From Sulfitobacter sp. BSw21498 (GTDB lineage Bacteria; Pseudomonadota; Alphaproteobacteria; Rhodobacterales; Rhodobacteraceae), in NCBI RefSeq assembly GCF_006064855.1, contig NZ_CP040753.1:1550001-1614000 (forward strand): a DNA stretch of 64,000 nucleotides, written 5' to 3'. The notes under the pieces were generated by a model, which made no database searches, was not told where the DNA came from, and was given only the letters and a program-made list of their open reading frames with translations. This document shows positions 37,053 to 46,597 of the stretch, piece after piece. The position numbers and the translations under genes are program-made. Position 1 is the first letter of the stretch; the number at the start of each line of letters is the position of its first letter.

Positions 37053-38455
37053 CACAGCAAAACCGCAGCGGCCAGCCCGAGAAAGGCAAAAAAGCCCACG
37101 ACATCCGTCACTGTGGTCACGAAAGCCCCAGAGGCAAGCGCGGGATCGACGCCGAACCGTTCAAGCAGGATCGGGATGCCCGTCCCTGCCAGTCCCGCCA
37201 CGACCATATTGATGACCATCGCGGTCGCTATCACATACCCGAGGGCGGGCGAACCGAACCACAAGAGGCCAACGACCCCCATGATGATGGCGAAAATCAA
37301 GCCGTTCACGAGGCCCACCAGACATTCACGACGGATCACGCGCCAGACGTTCGATCCGGTCAAATCGCGGGTCGCAATGGCGCGCACGGCGACGGTCAAA
37401 CTTTGAGTGCCTGCATTGCCGCCCATAGAGGCGACAATGGGCATCAAAACCGCCAGCGCGACGATCTGCGTAATCGCGGCCTCGAACTGCGAAATCACCA
37501 TCGACGCTGCGATCGCGGTCAAAAGGTTCACCGCAAGCCAAGGCAAACGCTGCTTTGTCGTTTCTATCACGCGGTCGGACAGAGAGCCCTCCCCGACACC
37601 GGCAAGCCGCAGAATATCTTCTTCGTGTTCCTCGTCGAGCACGGACATGGCGTCATCAATGGTGATCACACCGATCAGACGGCCTTCGTCGTCGACAACC
37701 GGGGCCGAAATCAGGTGGTACTGGTTGAACGCATAAGCCACATCGCCTTCGTCGCGTAAGGCGGGGATGACCTGAAACGTGTCTTCTAGAATATCACGCA
37801 TCGGCGTGGCGCGCTTGGACCGCATCAGTTTGCCTAACGTGACATTACCCACCGGATGTAGACGCGGATCGACCATAACAATGTGATAGAACTGGTCAGG
37901 CAGGTCTTCTTCGGGGGTGGCGCGCAGGTGGTCGATCACCTCGCCCACCGTCCAATGCTCCGGTGCCATCACGACCTCGCGCTGCATCAAACGACCGGCC
38001 GAGTATTCAGGATAGTTCAGCGCCTGCTCAACCGCGACCCGGTCGGCATCTTCCAAGGCACCCAGAATGGTTTCCGCCTGCGCATCCTCAAGGTCTTCGA
38101 TGAGGTCAACAACATCATCGCTGTCCATGTCGCGTACAGCATCCGACAACACTTCGGGCGTCAAAATGGCAATGACTTCTTCGCGGATCGATTCGTCGAG
38201 CTCCGACAGGATTTCACCATCGAACTCACGGTCATAAAGCCGGATCAGCTTGGTCCGCTCGAACGCGCTGATCTGTTCCAGAAGGTCGGCGATATCGGCC
38301 GCATGCAGCGGTTCCATCAGCTCTGTCAGCTTGGCGGCGTCGTCGATTTCCACCGCATAAAGGATGGACGCCACAGCCTTTTTGTTCAGCCGGTATGCCT
38401 CGGCTTCGTCCTCAGCATCGGGGGAGAGTTCAAGTTCCTGCGCGTCGTCAACCAT
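37052..38455 (-). CDS. mgtE: MgtE-family magnesium transporter
   Basis: A 467-residue MgtE channel. The acidic N-terminal domain (ADIADLLEQISAFERTKLIRLY, LDESIREEVIAIL) is followed by two CBS domains (VGNVTLGKLMRSKRATPMRDIL; DDEGRLIGVITIDDAMSVL). Five C-terminal transmembrane helices follow with the pore region PIVASMGGNAGTQSLTV. In this family Mg2+ binding to the cytosolic domains closes the pore. ATG 38455 is used; GTG 38467 is the alternative. It is divergent from guaD and overlaps the cyclo-ligase gene by one base. Confidence 0.95.
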   Translation of the reverse strand: MVDDAQELELSPDAEDEAEAYRLNKKAVASILYAVEIDDAAKLTELMEPLHAADIADLLEQISAFERTKLIRLYDREFDGEILSELDESIREEVIAILTPEVLSDAVRDMDSDDVVDLIEDLEDAQAETILGALEDADRVAVEQALNYPEYSAGRLMQREVVMAPEHWTVGEVIDHLRATPEEDLPDQFYHIVMVDPRLHPVGNVTLGKLMRSKRATPMRDILEDTFQVIPALRDEGDVAYAFNQYHLISAPVVDDEGRLIGVITIDDAMSVLDEEHEEDILRLAGVGEGSLSDRVIETTKQRLPWLAVNLLTAIAASMVISQFEAAITQIVALAVLMPIVASMGGNAGTQSLTVAVRAIATRDLTGSNVWRVIRRECLVGLVNGLIFAIIMGVVGLLWFGSPALGYVIATAMVINMVVAGLAGTGIPILLERFGVDPALASGAFVTTVTDVVGFFAFLGLAAAVLL

Positions 38456-38572
38456 AGCTGCCCCCACTTACGAATTTGTGCAGACCATATGCGGGGCAAA
38501 GCGCGGATACAATGGCGCGGAACCGTACCCAAACGGATTGTGGCCGCTGCGGGCTGGGGTTAGACAAGCCGC

Positions 38573-39865
38573 ATGAAAACACAAACACTCCTCCTTGGCC
38601 AAACGCTCCGTTTTACGGGCAATCCCCTCTCTGACCCGTGGGAGGATACAGTCCGTATCGATAGCGACGGCGCGGTTCTGATTGAGGGCGCGCATATCAA
38701 GGCCGTGGGCCGCGCCGGCGATCTGCGCAAGGCACATCCGCAAGCAACGGTCAAAGACTACGACGACCGGCTGATCTGCCCGGGATTTGTGGACGCCCAT
38801 GTACACTACCCCCAAACCGCAATCATCGCGAGCTGGGGAAAACGGCTCATTGACTGGCTCAACACCTACACCTTCCCCGAGGAAATGCGCCTGTGCGATC
38901 CCGCATATGCCCGCGATATCGCCGGGCGCTATCTGGACCTGACACTGGCCAACGGTACCACCACAGTATGCTCCTTCGCCACCATCGCCCCCACCAGCGT
39001 CGACGCCATATTCGAGGCGGCGGCAGCGCGTGGCCAAAGGATCGTAGCGGGCAAGACCTGCATGGACCGCAACGCACCCGAAGGGCTGCGCGACACCGCG
39101 CAATCCGCCTATGATGACAGCAAGGCACTCATTGACCGCTGGCACGACAAGGGCCGCGCCAGCTATGCGATCACGCCGCGGTTCACGCCCACGTCGACGC
39201 CCGAACAGCTGGCGGCACTCGGGGCGCTTTGGTCGGAACGCGCCGCCTGCCTGATGCAGACGCACCTGAGCGAACAGGTCGACGAAATTGCCTGGGTCAA
39301 AGACCTTGTGCCTCATGCCCGCGATTATCTGGACACCTACGAAGAACACGGGCTGGTGCGTGACCGCGCGGTCTTTGGTCACGCGATCCATCTGACCCCG
39401 CGCGAGGTCGACCGCCTTGCCGATAACGGCGCATCCGTTGTGCATTGCCCGACATCGAATACCTTTATCGGATCAGGTTTGTTCGACATGGCGCAAATCG
39501 CGGCGCGGCGCATCCCCATCGGTTTGGCGACAGACACCGGCGGCGGATCATCCTTTTCCATGTTGCGCACGATGGCCGCAGCTTATGAAATCGGTCAGCT
39601 GCGCGGCACCCCCACCCACGCGGCACAGCTGATGTGGTTGGCAACAGCTGGCTCTGCCCGCAGCCTCCACCTGCACGATAAGATCGGCACGCTCGGCGAA
39701 GGATACGAGGCCGACATCACGATCCTTGACCTCGCCTCTACCCCAGCGATCAAGCAGCGAAGCGAGAATGCCCAAAACACCTGGGACCAACTTTTCGCGA
39801 CCATCATGATGGGCGACGACCGTGCGATCGATGATGTCTGGGTTAACGGGGTGCGGCGGGGCTAG
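38573..39865 (+). CDS. guaD: Guanine deaminase
   Basis: A 430-residue amidohydrolase that turns guanine into xanthine. The zinc site begins with His76 and His78 in CPGFVDAHVHYPQT, preceded by the usual beta-sandwich strands. ASWGKRLIDWLNTYTFPEE is typical of guanine deaminases. Later metal and substrate positions appear in MQTHLSEQVDE, HAIHLTPREVDRL, VVHCPTSNTFIGSGLFDM and LATDTGGGSSFSMLRTM. The gene is divergent from mgtE. A related but different deaminase gene (8-oxoguanine) lies 600 bases downstream, on the other strand. Confidence 0.94.
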   Translation: MKTQTLLLGQTLRFTGNPLSDPWEDTVRIDSDGAVLIEGAHIKAVGRAGDLRKAHPQATVKDYDDRLICPGFVDAHVHYPQTAIIASWGKRLIDWLNTYTFPEEMRLCDPAYARDIAGRYLDLTLANGTTTVCSFATIAPTSVDAIFEAAAARGQRIVAGKTCMDRNAPEGLRDTAQSAYDDSKALIDRWHDKGRASYAITPRFTPTSTPEQLAALGALWSERAACLMQTHLSEQVDEIAWVKDLVPHARDYLDTYEEHGLVRDRAVFGHAIHLTPREVDRLADNGASVVHCPTSNTFIGSGLFDMAQIAARRIPIGLATDTGGGSSFSMLRTMAAAYEIGQLRGTPTHAAQLMWLATAGSARSLHLHDKIGTLGEGYEADITILDLASTPAIKQRSENAQNTWDQLFATIMMGDDRAIDDVWVNGVRRG

Positions 39866-39880
39866 CGCCACACTCGGTCG

Positions 39881-39912
39881 CTTCATTTTGCCCCTGAAAC
39901 TCCCAGCGGCGC
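39881..39912 (+). repeat. Intergenic repeat, subtype B
   Basis: Starts CTTCATTTTGCCCCTG and continues CTCCCAGCGGCGC; it is nearly identical in its first 16 bases to the copy at 4052 and stands 16 bases after the guaD stop, in a gap to the convergent CAP-domain gene. Confidence 0.6.
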
Positions 39913-39952
39913 GTCCCGCACGAACAACAGGCAGCGCCGCCACGGGTCTATC

Positions 39953-40393
39953 CTAGCAGGGCGCAGCCAAGACCATCGCCCAAATGCGGTCTGGGCCCTG
40001 AAACAGGCCAAATGCGCGCGCATTGCGGTTCATCATGTTGCGGAAATGCGGTGGTGACTGCGCCCATCCCTGCATCACCTGCGCCAGTTCACGCTGACCC
40101 TTGGCAAGGTTTTCAGCGACATAGCACCAGTGATACCCCTGCGCGCGCGCGCGGTCGCCAACACCCGAGCCATCCAGACCGCTATGAGCGAAATACCCGT
40201 GCCGGGCCATGTCCAGCGCATGGGCGCGCGCTGCAGCTTCCAAGCTGAATGAATAAGTTAACGGCGCGACGCCCTCTCGTGCGCGCATCGCATTCAGCAT
40301 CTTTACCGATAGCGGGTCTGCCGCGGCAGAGCAGATCGCAGCAACGATCATCACAATCGCCATGCCAAGCTGTCTAGCAATACGTATTATCAA
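39953..40393 (-). CDS. Secreted CAP-domain (SCP/PR-1) protein
   Basis: 146 residues: signal peptide of about 25 residues (ending SAAA), then a small CAP domain. LNAMRAREGVAPLTYSFSLEAAARAHALDMARHGYFAHSGLDGSGVGDRARAQGY is the usual helical start, and ENLAKGQRELAQVMQGWAQSPPHFRNMMNRNARAFGL carries the His and acidic positions of the cleft. Bacterial CAP proteins are exported; their activity is largely unknown. It is convergent with guaD and its start is 68 bases from the next gene. Confidence 0.85.
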   Translation of the reverse strand: MIIRIARQLGMAIVMIVAAICSAAADPLSVKMLNAMRAREGVAPLTYSFSLEAAARAHALDMARHGYFAHSGLDGSGVGDRARAQGYHWCYVAENLAKGQRELAQVMQGWAQSPPHFRNMMNRNARAFGLFQGPDRIWAMVLAAPC

Positions 40394-40461
40394 ACCACCC
40401 TCGTTCCGCAGCGCTTATACAAACGGACTTCCTTCATAAACTCGCGCCGCCAAATGCGGTA

Positions 40462-41802
40462 TCAAAGAGTATCGCGAAGGGCCCGCGCCAGTTGGTTCTG
40501 CCGCGCGATTTGCGCGGGCAAGTCTATGGTCACAACCTGCCCGTCCCTTACCACCCTGCGCCCTTCGACCAGTAAGTCTCGGACAGAAGTTGGTCCGGCA
40601 AGCAACAACGCGGCCGGATCCCAGCTGCCCGCGCTTGCAATCCCGCTGACATCCCAAATGGCAATATCCGCACGCGCACCGACGGCGATCCGCCCGCATT
40701 CGGGCCGCCCTAGAATATCCGCCCCGCCGCGCGTCGCTATCTCTAGCGCCTCACGTGCACTCATGGCGTTGGCCCCGCCCGAGACCCGTTGCAGCAGCAT
40801 AGCTTGCCGGGCTTCGGCCACGAGATTTCCTGCGTCATTGCTGGCCGACCCGTCGACCCCAAGACCCACCGGCACGCCTGCATCCCGCATGGCCCGAACG
40901 GGAGCTATCCCCGACCCCAAGCGGCAATTCGAACAGGGGCAATGCGCAACGCCTGTTTTGGTCTGCGCAAACAGCGCGATTTCGCTGGGGTCAAGTTCGA
41001 CGCAATGCGCATGCCAGACATCGGGACCGACCCAACCCAGATCTTGCGCATATTGTCCGGGGCGACACCCAAACCGCGCCAGCGAATAGGCAACATCTTC
41101 GGCGTTTTCGGCAAGATGGGTATGAAGCATGACACCCTTGTCCCGTGCCAACAGCGCCGCATCGCGCATCAACTCCCTACTCACAGAGAAAGGTGAGCAA
41201 GGCGCGATCCCAATACGGCACATAGAGGATGCCGCCCCGTCATGGAAACCGTCGATCAGCCGTATGCAATCCTCCAGTATCGCCGCCTCACGCTCGACCA
41301 AAGCATCAGGCGGCAAGCCGCCGTCGCTTTCCCCGATGCTCATCGCGCCGCGCGTTGGCTGAAACCGCATCCCCAGTTCTGCTGCAGCATGGATCGTATC
41401 TTCCAGCCGGCTGCCATTGGGATACATATAGAGATGATCCGAACTTAATGTGCACCCCGACAAGGCAAGTTCGGCCAGCCCGACCTGCGCCGAAACAAAC
41501 ATATGATTCGGCGTGAAACGCGCCCAGATGGGGTAGAGCGTCTTCAACCATCCAAACAGCAGCGCGTCCTGACCACCTGGCACTGCCCGCGTCAGGCTTT
41601 GATAGAGGTGGTGATGGGTATTCACCAATCCAGGCGTCACAACACACCCTGATGCTTCAATCACCTCCCCCTCGGTTGACAGGTTATGTCCTACCGCTGC
41701 AATGACACCATCGGCCAACAGGACATCAGCCGCGACCAATTCGCGACGCGTGTCATCCATAGTAACAAGATGATCAGCGTTGCGTATCAGCAGTTCGGTC
41801 AT
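40462..41802 (-). CDS. 8-oxoguanine deaminase (amidohydrolase)
   Basis: A 446-residue amidohydrolase related to chlorohydrolases and guanine deaminases. The metal site is His63 and His65 in LVNTHHHLYQSLTRAVPGGQDALLFGWL, a motif that I associate with 8-oxoguanine deaminase. It continues LHTHLAENAEDVAYSLARFGCRPGQYAQDLGW, WHAHCVELDPSE, VAHCPCSNCRLGSG and GLGVDGSASNDAGN. It would convert 8-oxoguanine to urate, or act on isocytosine-like rings. ATG 41802 overlaps the upstream gene's stop (ATGA). It is strikingly close to guaD, but on the opposite strand. Confidence 0.86.
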   Translation of the reverse strand: MTELLIRNADHLVTMDDTRRELVAADVLLADGVIAAVGHNLSTEGEVIEASGCVVTPGLVNTHHHLYQSLTRAVPGGQDALLFGWLKTLYPIWARFTPNHMFVSAQVGLAELALSGCTLSSDHLYMYPNGSRLEDTIHAAAELGMRFQPTRGAMSIGESDGGLPPDALVEREAAILEDCIRLIDGFHDGAASSMCRIGIAPCSPFSVSRELMRDAALLARDKGVMLHTHLAENAEDVAYSLARFGCRPGQYAQDLGWVGPDVWHAHCVELDPSEIALFAQTKTGVAHCPCSNCRLGSGIAPVRAMRDAGVPVGLGVDGSASNDAGNLVAEARQAMLLQRVSGGANAMSAREALEIATRGGADILGRPECGRIAVGARADIAIWDVSGIASAGSWDPAALLLAGPTSVRDLLVEGRRVVRDGQVVTIDLPAQIARQNQLARALRDTL

Positions 41803-42605
41803 AGCGGACAATTCTTAAGGAACTCTAAAGCTTCGGCGTGTATTTCGCTATTGGCTGCCGCAATTGCACGGCCGCCGTTATGAGCCGGGCCACCGTCCCA
41901 ATCCGTTACGATACCGCCCGCCGCCTGCACCACAGCAATAGGTGCTTGAATATCATAGGGTTGCAGCGAGGCTTCTATGACCAGATCGACCTGACCTGAA
42001 GCCACCAAAGCATAGGCATAGCAATCCATCCCAAAACGCGTTAGCCGCGCATGTTGTGAAACTTTGGCAAAGGCCGCACCTTCAGGGGCCGAGCCGACTT
42101 CGGGAAATGTCGTGAAAACGGTGGCTTGGGCCAAGGGCCGAGGGCTTCGCGTTTGCAAGGCGTACGCCCCCGACGGCCCCATGACCTCGGCCCGTTCGCC
42201 ATACCCTAAAAAACGCTCGCGGATATAGGGTTGGTCGATGATACCGAAAAACGGGCCGTTCGCATCGCTGAGCGCGATCAACACGCCCCAAGTGGGCGTA
42301 CCGGATACAAACCCACGGGTTCCGTCGATCGGGTCCAGTACCCAGGTTAGTCCGGAAGTTCCTTCGGTGGATCCGTATTCCTCGCCCAAAATTGCGTCGT
42401 CTGGCCGTTCGCGCTCTAGAATCTCGCGCATTGCCCGTTCGGCAGCTCGATCAGCTTCCGTAACCGGATCATAGCCAATTTGAAACTTATTGTCCGCAAG
42501 CAGATCAGGTTGTCGAAAATGGGGGAGTATTGCCGTACGCGCTGCATCAGCCAGTAGATGACCCACACGAAGTATATCGGGATCCGAATGCAAGTTCTGT
42601 ATCAT
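41799..42605 (-). CDS. hisN: Inositol-monophosphatase-family (HisN-type) histidinol-phosphatase
   Basis: A 268-residue Mg2+-dependent phosphatase of the IMPase family. FQIGYDPVTEADRAAERAMREIL, GEEYGSTEG, WVLDPIDGTRGFVSGTPTWGVLIAL and DIQAPIAVVQAAGGIVTDWDGG are its metal and phosphate motifs in order. The sequence TRGFVSG with a following TPTWG is the pattern of HisN rather than SuhB. Other histidine genes are not in the window, so the role is a family inference. ATG 42605 is used; 12 codons more are in frame. The stop overlaps the deaminase start. Confidence 0.85.
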   Translation of the reverse strand: MIQNLHSDPDILRVGHLLADAARTAILPHFRQPDLLADNKFQIGYDPVTEADRAAERAMREILERERPDDAILGEEYGSTEGTSGLTWVLDPIDGTRGFVSGTPTWGVLIALSDANGPFFGIIDQPYIRERFLGYGERAEVMGPSGAYALQTRSPRPLAQATVFTTFPEVGSAPEGAAFAKVSQHARLTRFGMDCYAYALVASGQVDLVIEASLQPYDIQAPIAVVQAAGGIVTDWDGGPAHNGGRAIAAANSEIHAEALEFLKNCPL

Positions 42606-42662
42606 GGCTACCGATCTGACACTTTCGCCAGATCCTTGCAAGATAACAGTTTGCGTTAGCGA

Positions 42663-43037
42663 TTAAGCAACATCACTCAGCACACGCGCCAATTCGAACA
42701 ACCGCCGACGCTGGTTTTCTGGGATGGCATAATAGGACCGGATGAGGTCCATCGCTTCTTTATCCCCGACCAGATCAGCAGGTATGTTTTCCAGCCCTTT
42801 CTCGGCCTGAGGTTTTTCCGCCTCTAGCCCCTCGAAGAAATGGGCCACATCGACATTCAGAGCAAAGGCAATATCCCAGAGCCTAGAGGCGCTGACGCGG
42901 TTTGCGCCTGTCTCATACTTCTGGATCTGCTGAAACTTTATGCCAACAAGCTCTGCCAGGCGCTGCTGGGTCATGCCGGTCAACCAACGGCGCTGTCGTA
43001 TCCGCTGGCCAACATGAACATCTACTTTGTGAGGCAT
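42663..43037 (-). CDS. XRE-family transcriptional regulator
   Basis: 124 residues. A helix-turn-helix covers roughly residues 8-62: VGQRIRQRRWLTGMTQQRLAELVGIKFQQIQKYETGANRVSASRLWDIAFAL is a classical Cro/C1-type domain. The remaining part has GLEAEKPQAEKGLENIPADLVGDKEAMDLIRSYYAIPENQRRRLFELAR, a helical tail often seen with this type in alphaproteobacteria. The target is unknown. It faces an 865-base stretch without a gene and is followed by hisN on the same strand. ATG 43037 is preferred; GTG 43040 would add one codon. Confidence 0.9.
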   Translation of the reverse strand: MPHKVDVHVGQRIRQRRWLTGMTQQRLAELVGIKFQQIQKYETGANRVSASRLWDIAFALNVDVAHFFEGLEAEKPQAEKGLENIPADLVGDKEAMDLIRSYYAIPENQRRRLFELARVLSDVA

Positions 43038-43040
43038 CAC

Positions 43041-43905
43041 GATCTTCTTTCTAATTCAGCGCCCATAATTTCGACGCTTGCAATTGTAGTATTGAGGAAG
43101 AGACCAATTCACGTGGTCCTTTCCGACAAAACGTGCTACTTACAAATCTCATCGCTATGCGCAAATAAAATGAAAATGGACATACGTTCAGTTATCATCT
43201 CATTTAACCGCAACACCCAATCACGCGTTGATTGAGTGAATGAATTACCCCTTATACGAGAAGTAAACCTAGCGGGCGAAATGTAGATTGCATATGATCT
43301 TGGCCAATCATGCACCTGTAGCTTTGCGGCATTCTTGGTTATTATTCCACTTCAGTGACCCTGCCCTGCTTATGCACGAAACAGATTCGGTTACATATCA
43401 ACACCGTAGCTCACCCTGCATGTGACACTTTGACATCGCACGGGTAGTACGCGGTCTTTCGCTCACAGCAAAAATTATTCGCGTCAATCGCAGTGGTAAC
43501 GAAAACGTTACAAAAAGTGCGAGAGCTGCGGTCGGCGAGAATCATCGGTTTCATAGACTGAGGATTGCACCACAAACCTTAATACATGGTGTAGGGTTAC
43601 GACATCTGCAGAAACGGCCCATCCTAATGCCGTCACACTCCCAATCTAGCGCCCGCGTTAGGCAAATGTTCACAAATGTTCTATAGACAGCATTCAGAGC
43701 ACGACAGAAGTCGCTAGGATTAATCCTTAATCGCAAGACATCGCCCAGTTGCGCGGCATTTGGCAAAGCACCGCGTCGAACTTAAGCTACCTTGCGTATT
43801 TGAGTGTGAAAGCACTTGAAAACAATGGCGTGGATGCCGATATTTGACACAATACCGAGGTCGGAAAACCGACTTTGCAACACGTCTATTATTTGGAGGA
43901 TATTC
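43041..43905. other. Intergenic region, AT-richer, no supported gene
   Basis: 865 bases with clearly more A and T than the flanks. I find no frame with normal codon use, no known RNA and no mobile-element remnant. It holds a palindrome GTAACG-AAAA-CGTTAC (43496-43511), a direct repeat CAAATGTTCA/CAAATGTTCT (43663-43682), and a 12-base palindrome AGGATTAATCCT (43716-43727). It may carry promoters for the XRE gene and for the BI-1 gene, whose RBS GGAGG is at 43895-43899. Confidence 0.6.
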
Positions 43906-44682
43906 ATGGCTGACGTGAACACAATCCGGTCCGCTGCCGGATCCCGCGCCGCCGCTATCGATGAAGGGCTGCGCACCCATATGAACAAGGTGTATGGCAC
44001 CATGTCTATCGGCATGTTGATCACCTTTGCAGCGGCTTGGGCCATCTCTGGCCTCGCTGTTACGACGGATCCCTCGGCCGCAGCGGCGCAGATCGGCCCT
44101 GACAAGTACCTGACGGCCTTAGGGGCTGCGTTGTACACGTCGCCTTTGAAATGGGTCGTGATGCTTGCTCCGCTCGCCTTTGTGTTCGGACTTAGCGCTG
44201 CGATGAACAAGATCTCGGCTGCGACTGCACAAACGCTGTTTTATGCCTTTGCTGCGGTTATGGGCGTCTCGATCAGTTCGATTTTCCTGGTCTTCACCGG
44301 ATATTCGATCATTCAGATCTTCCTCGTCACCTCTATTGCGTTCGCTAGCCTTTCGCTCTGGGGGTACACCACCAAAAAGGACATTTCTGGCTGGGGAAGC
44401 TTCCTTATTATGGGGGTGATTGGTCTGGTGGTCGCGTCGATCGTGAACATCTTCCTTGCCTCGCCTGCACTGGTCTTTGCGATTTCGGCCATTGGCGTTC
44501 TGATTTTTGCTGGTCTTACCGCTTATGACACCCAAAATATCAAGAACACCTACTTGGCCCATGCGCACCACGGCGATCAGGAGTGGCTGCAAAAATCCGG
44601 TATCATGGGTGCCCTGAGCCTATACCTGAACTTCATAAACATGTTCATGATGTTGCTGCAGCTTTTCGGCAACCGCGAGTAA
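43906..44682 (+). CDS. Bax inhibitor-1 (BI-1)/YccA family membrane protein
   Basis: A 258-residue, seven-helix membrane protein. The region RTHMNKVYGTMSIGMLITFAAAWAISGLAV starts the family domain, and SLWGYTTKKDISGWGSFLIMGVIGLVVASIVNIF and AGLTAYDTQNIKNTYL carry its conserved second half, including the acidic residues at the end. Bacterial members act as membrane proteins linked to proteolysis or calcium leak, with uncertain roles. The start ATG 43906 has GGAGGA six bases upstream. A strong terminator follows 40 bases after the stop, so it is probably a monocistronic gene. Confidence 0.92.
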   Translation: MADVNTIRSAAGSRAAAIDEGLRTHMNKVYGTMSIGMLITFAAAWAISGLAVTTDPSAAAAQIGPDKYLTALGAALYTSPLKWVVMLAPLAFVFGLSAAMNKISAATAQTLFYAFAAVMGVSISSIFLVFTGYSIIQIFLVTSIAFASLSLWGYTTKKDISGWGSFLIMGVIGLVVASIVNIFLASPALVFAISAIGVLIFAGLTAYDTQNIKNTYLAHAHHGDQEWLQKSGIMGALSLYLNFINMFMMLLQLFGNRE

Positions 44683-44722
44683 AACACGCTGTCCACCCTG
44701 TTTCGGCAGACGTGAAAAATAG

Positions 44723-44758
44723 CGCCCACCGACCTTCGAGCCGGTGGGCGTTTTTTTT
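44723..44758 (+). terminator. Rho-independent terminator of the BI-1 gene
   Basis: CGCCCACCG and CGGTGGGCG form a nine-base stem with a ten-base loop, followed by eight T. It stands 40 bases after the BI-1 stop on the plus strand. Confidence 0.95.
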
Positions 44759-44918
44759 GTCTTGGGTAGGGGATCTCTTTCGCAATTGAAAACAGGTCTG
44801 GCCCGAACAATTCATCGTACGTTCAGACCGAGATACTTAGGTAAGACACTACCTAGAACGGATGGTCCGGTCGCTTTTTAGGGATCTTCGCCGCTGCACT
44901 TTACGGCGCGTCGCAACC

Positions 44919-45608
44919 CTACACCGCCACATCAAAGATCTGGCCCAGCCCAGCGGTCACCGCCATCGCAAGCGCCCCCCAGACCACGGCGCGGATAATA
45001 GCAGCCCTCATGGGTGCCCCCCCGAGCCGGGCACCGCCGCCACCAAGTAAAATCAGCGCGAGCACGGCAGTCAGGGCAATTGGCCATAGCCCCTGCCCCT
45101 CGGGCGCACAGAGCGCGGCGAGCAGAGGGAAGGCCCCACCAAGGGCAAAGGCAAGGGCCGATGCACCTGCGGCCTGTAGCGGGTTTGCCTGTCCTGCCAA
45201 GCCGAACATGCCAAGCTCTTCGCGCGCATGCGCCCCCAGGGCGTCATGGTCCGTCATCTGCGCCGCAACCTCAACGGCAAGCGCGGCATCGACACCGCGG
45301 CTCTCCAACCCTTCGGCCAGCTCTTCCAGCTCGTAATCGGGGTCTTCTTCCAGAGCGACGCGTTCACGCTCTAGATCAGCGGCCTCCACATCGGCCTGCG
45401 CCGAAACGGATACATATTCCCCTGCCGCCATCGACAAGGCCCCGGCCGTCAATCCGGCGAAACCGGTTAGGGCGATATTGCCCGTCTCCATCCCTGCCGA
45501 GGTGACGCCGACCAAAAGGCTGGAGATTGACACGATTCCATCATTTGCCCCCAGCACGGCAGCGCGCAGCCAGTTGCTGCGGTTGATGTAATGGCCTTCC
45601 TTGGGCAT
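44919..45608 (-). CDS. VIT1/CCC1-family membrane protein
   Basis: A 229-residue protein of the vacuolar iron transporter family. GHYINRSNWLRAAVLGANDGIVSISSLLVGVTSAG and SMAAGEYVSVSAQADVEAADLERERVAL are the conserved opening helices with the membrane-entry Asp and Glu residues. A cytoplasmic helical section with EDPDYELEELAEGLESRG follows, and three further helices end it. The family moves iron or manganese out of the cytoplasm. ATG 45608 has GGAGG upstream. A separate gene (rpmG) lies on the same strand 127 bases upstream. Confidence 0.9.
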   Translation of the reverse strand: MPKEGHYINRSNWLRAAVLGANDGIVSISSLLVGVTSAGMETGNIALTGFAGLTAGALSMAAGEYVSVSAQADVEAADLERERVALEEDPDYELEELAEGLESRGVDAALAVEVAAQMTDHDALGAHAREELGMFGLAGQANPLQAAGASALAFALGGAFPLLAALCAPEGQGLWPIALTAVLALILLGGGGARLGGAPMRAAIIRAVVWGALAMAVTAGLGQIFDVAV

Positions 45609-45685
45609 GACCCGCCTCCTTGCGCTCAAACGCGACACAGGCCCGCAGCGGCAGGCCTATTCAACTGTCCGGGGTATAGAAACGC

Positions 45686-45710
45686 AAAAGGCCGCGCACT
45701 AGGCGCGGCC
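45686..45710 (-). terminator. Rho-independent terminator of rpmG
   Basis: Minus-strand stem GGCCGCGC/GCGCGGCC with a five-base loop, followed by TTTT (45689-45686). It lies 26 bases after the rpmG stop. Confidence 0.88.
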
Positions 45711-45735
45711 CTCATATCGCGTCGACAGTAAGATC

Positions 45736-45903
45736 TTACTTGATCTTGCCTTCTTTGTATTCAACGTGCTTGCGAATAACGGGGTCGTACTTCTTGATGA
45801 CCATTTTCTCGGTCATGGTACGTGCGTTTTTCTTAGTGACGTAAAAATGGCCTGTGCCCGCGGACGAGTTCAGACGGATCTTGATCGTGGTTGGCTTCGC
45901 CAT
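45736..45903 (-). CDS. rpmG: 50S ribosomal protein L33
   Basis: Found by reading the strand: 55 residues, [22 protein letters not shown], then [20 protein letters not shown] and an end [13 protein letters not shown]. This is the cysteine-free (zinc-independent) form of L33. AGGAG stands seven bases before the ATG. It is short and easily missed, but all ribosomal protein positions are as expected. The terminator at 45686-45710 follows and rnpB lies upstream on the same strand. Confidence 0.97.
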   Translation of the reverse strand: MAKPTTIKIRLNSSAGTGHFYVTKKNARTMTEKMVIKKYDPVIRKHVEYKEGKIK

Positions 45904-46085
45904 AGTCGTTCTCCTGCAACGACGAGCCGGCCGCTGTTCGACCGCTCGTGAAATCCTGAGTTTTGGGTTCTAGTCACGCCTGCGCCTGAGTCAACCGCTA
46001 TTTCGAACTCACGGCCCAAACGAACCGTAAAAATTGATATTTTCCGGCATTCCCACCCCGAAATAAGGAGAGCTGGCCCGTAAAT

Positions 46086-46503
<418 letters not shown>

Positions 46504-46549
46504 CACGCCTAGCGCCTAAATTCGGGTGGGGTCAATGTGTTTCGCCAGA

Positions 46550-46587
46550 CGGATGCCTTCGGCGAGGATTTTTAACCATTTGGAAAC
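46550..46587 (-). repeat. Intergenic repeat, link between subtypes A and B
   Basis: Minus-strand copy: TTCCAAATGG, then AAATCCTCGCCGAAGGC. The left half is subtype A, while the right half CTCGCCGAAGGC equals that of the subtype B copy at 4052. No hairpin of G and C runs follows. It lies between rnpB and the amidase stop. Confidence 0.6.
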
Positions 46588-46597
46588 GGGTGTGATG

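Noticed and set aside
43551..43980. Short frames (71-86 codons) in the gene-free region and the BI-1 start
   Set aside because: They have no ribosome site or known domain, and one overlaps the BI-1 gene.
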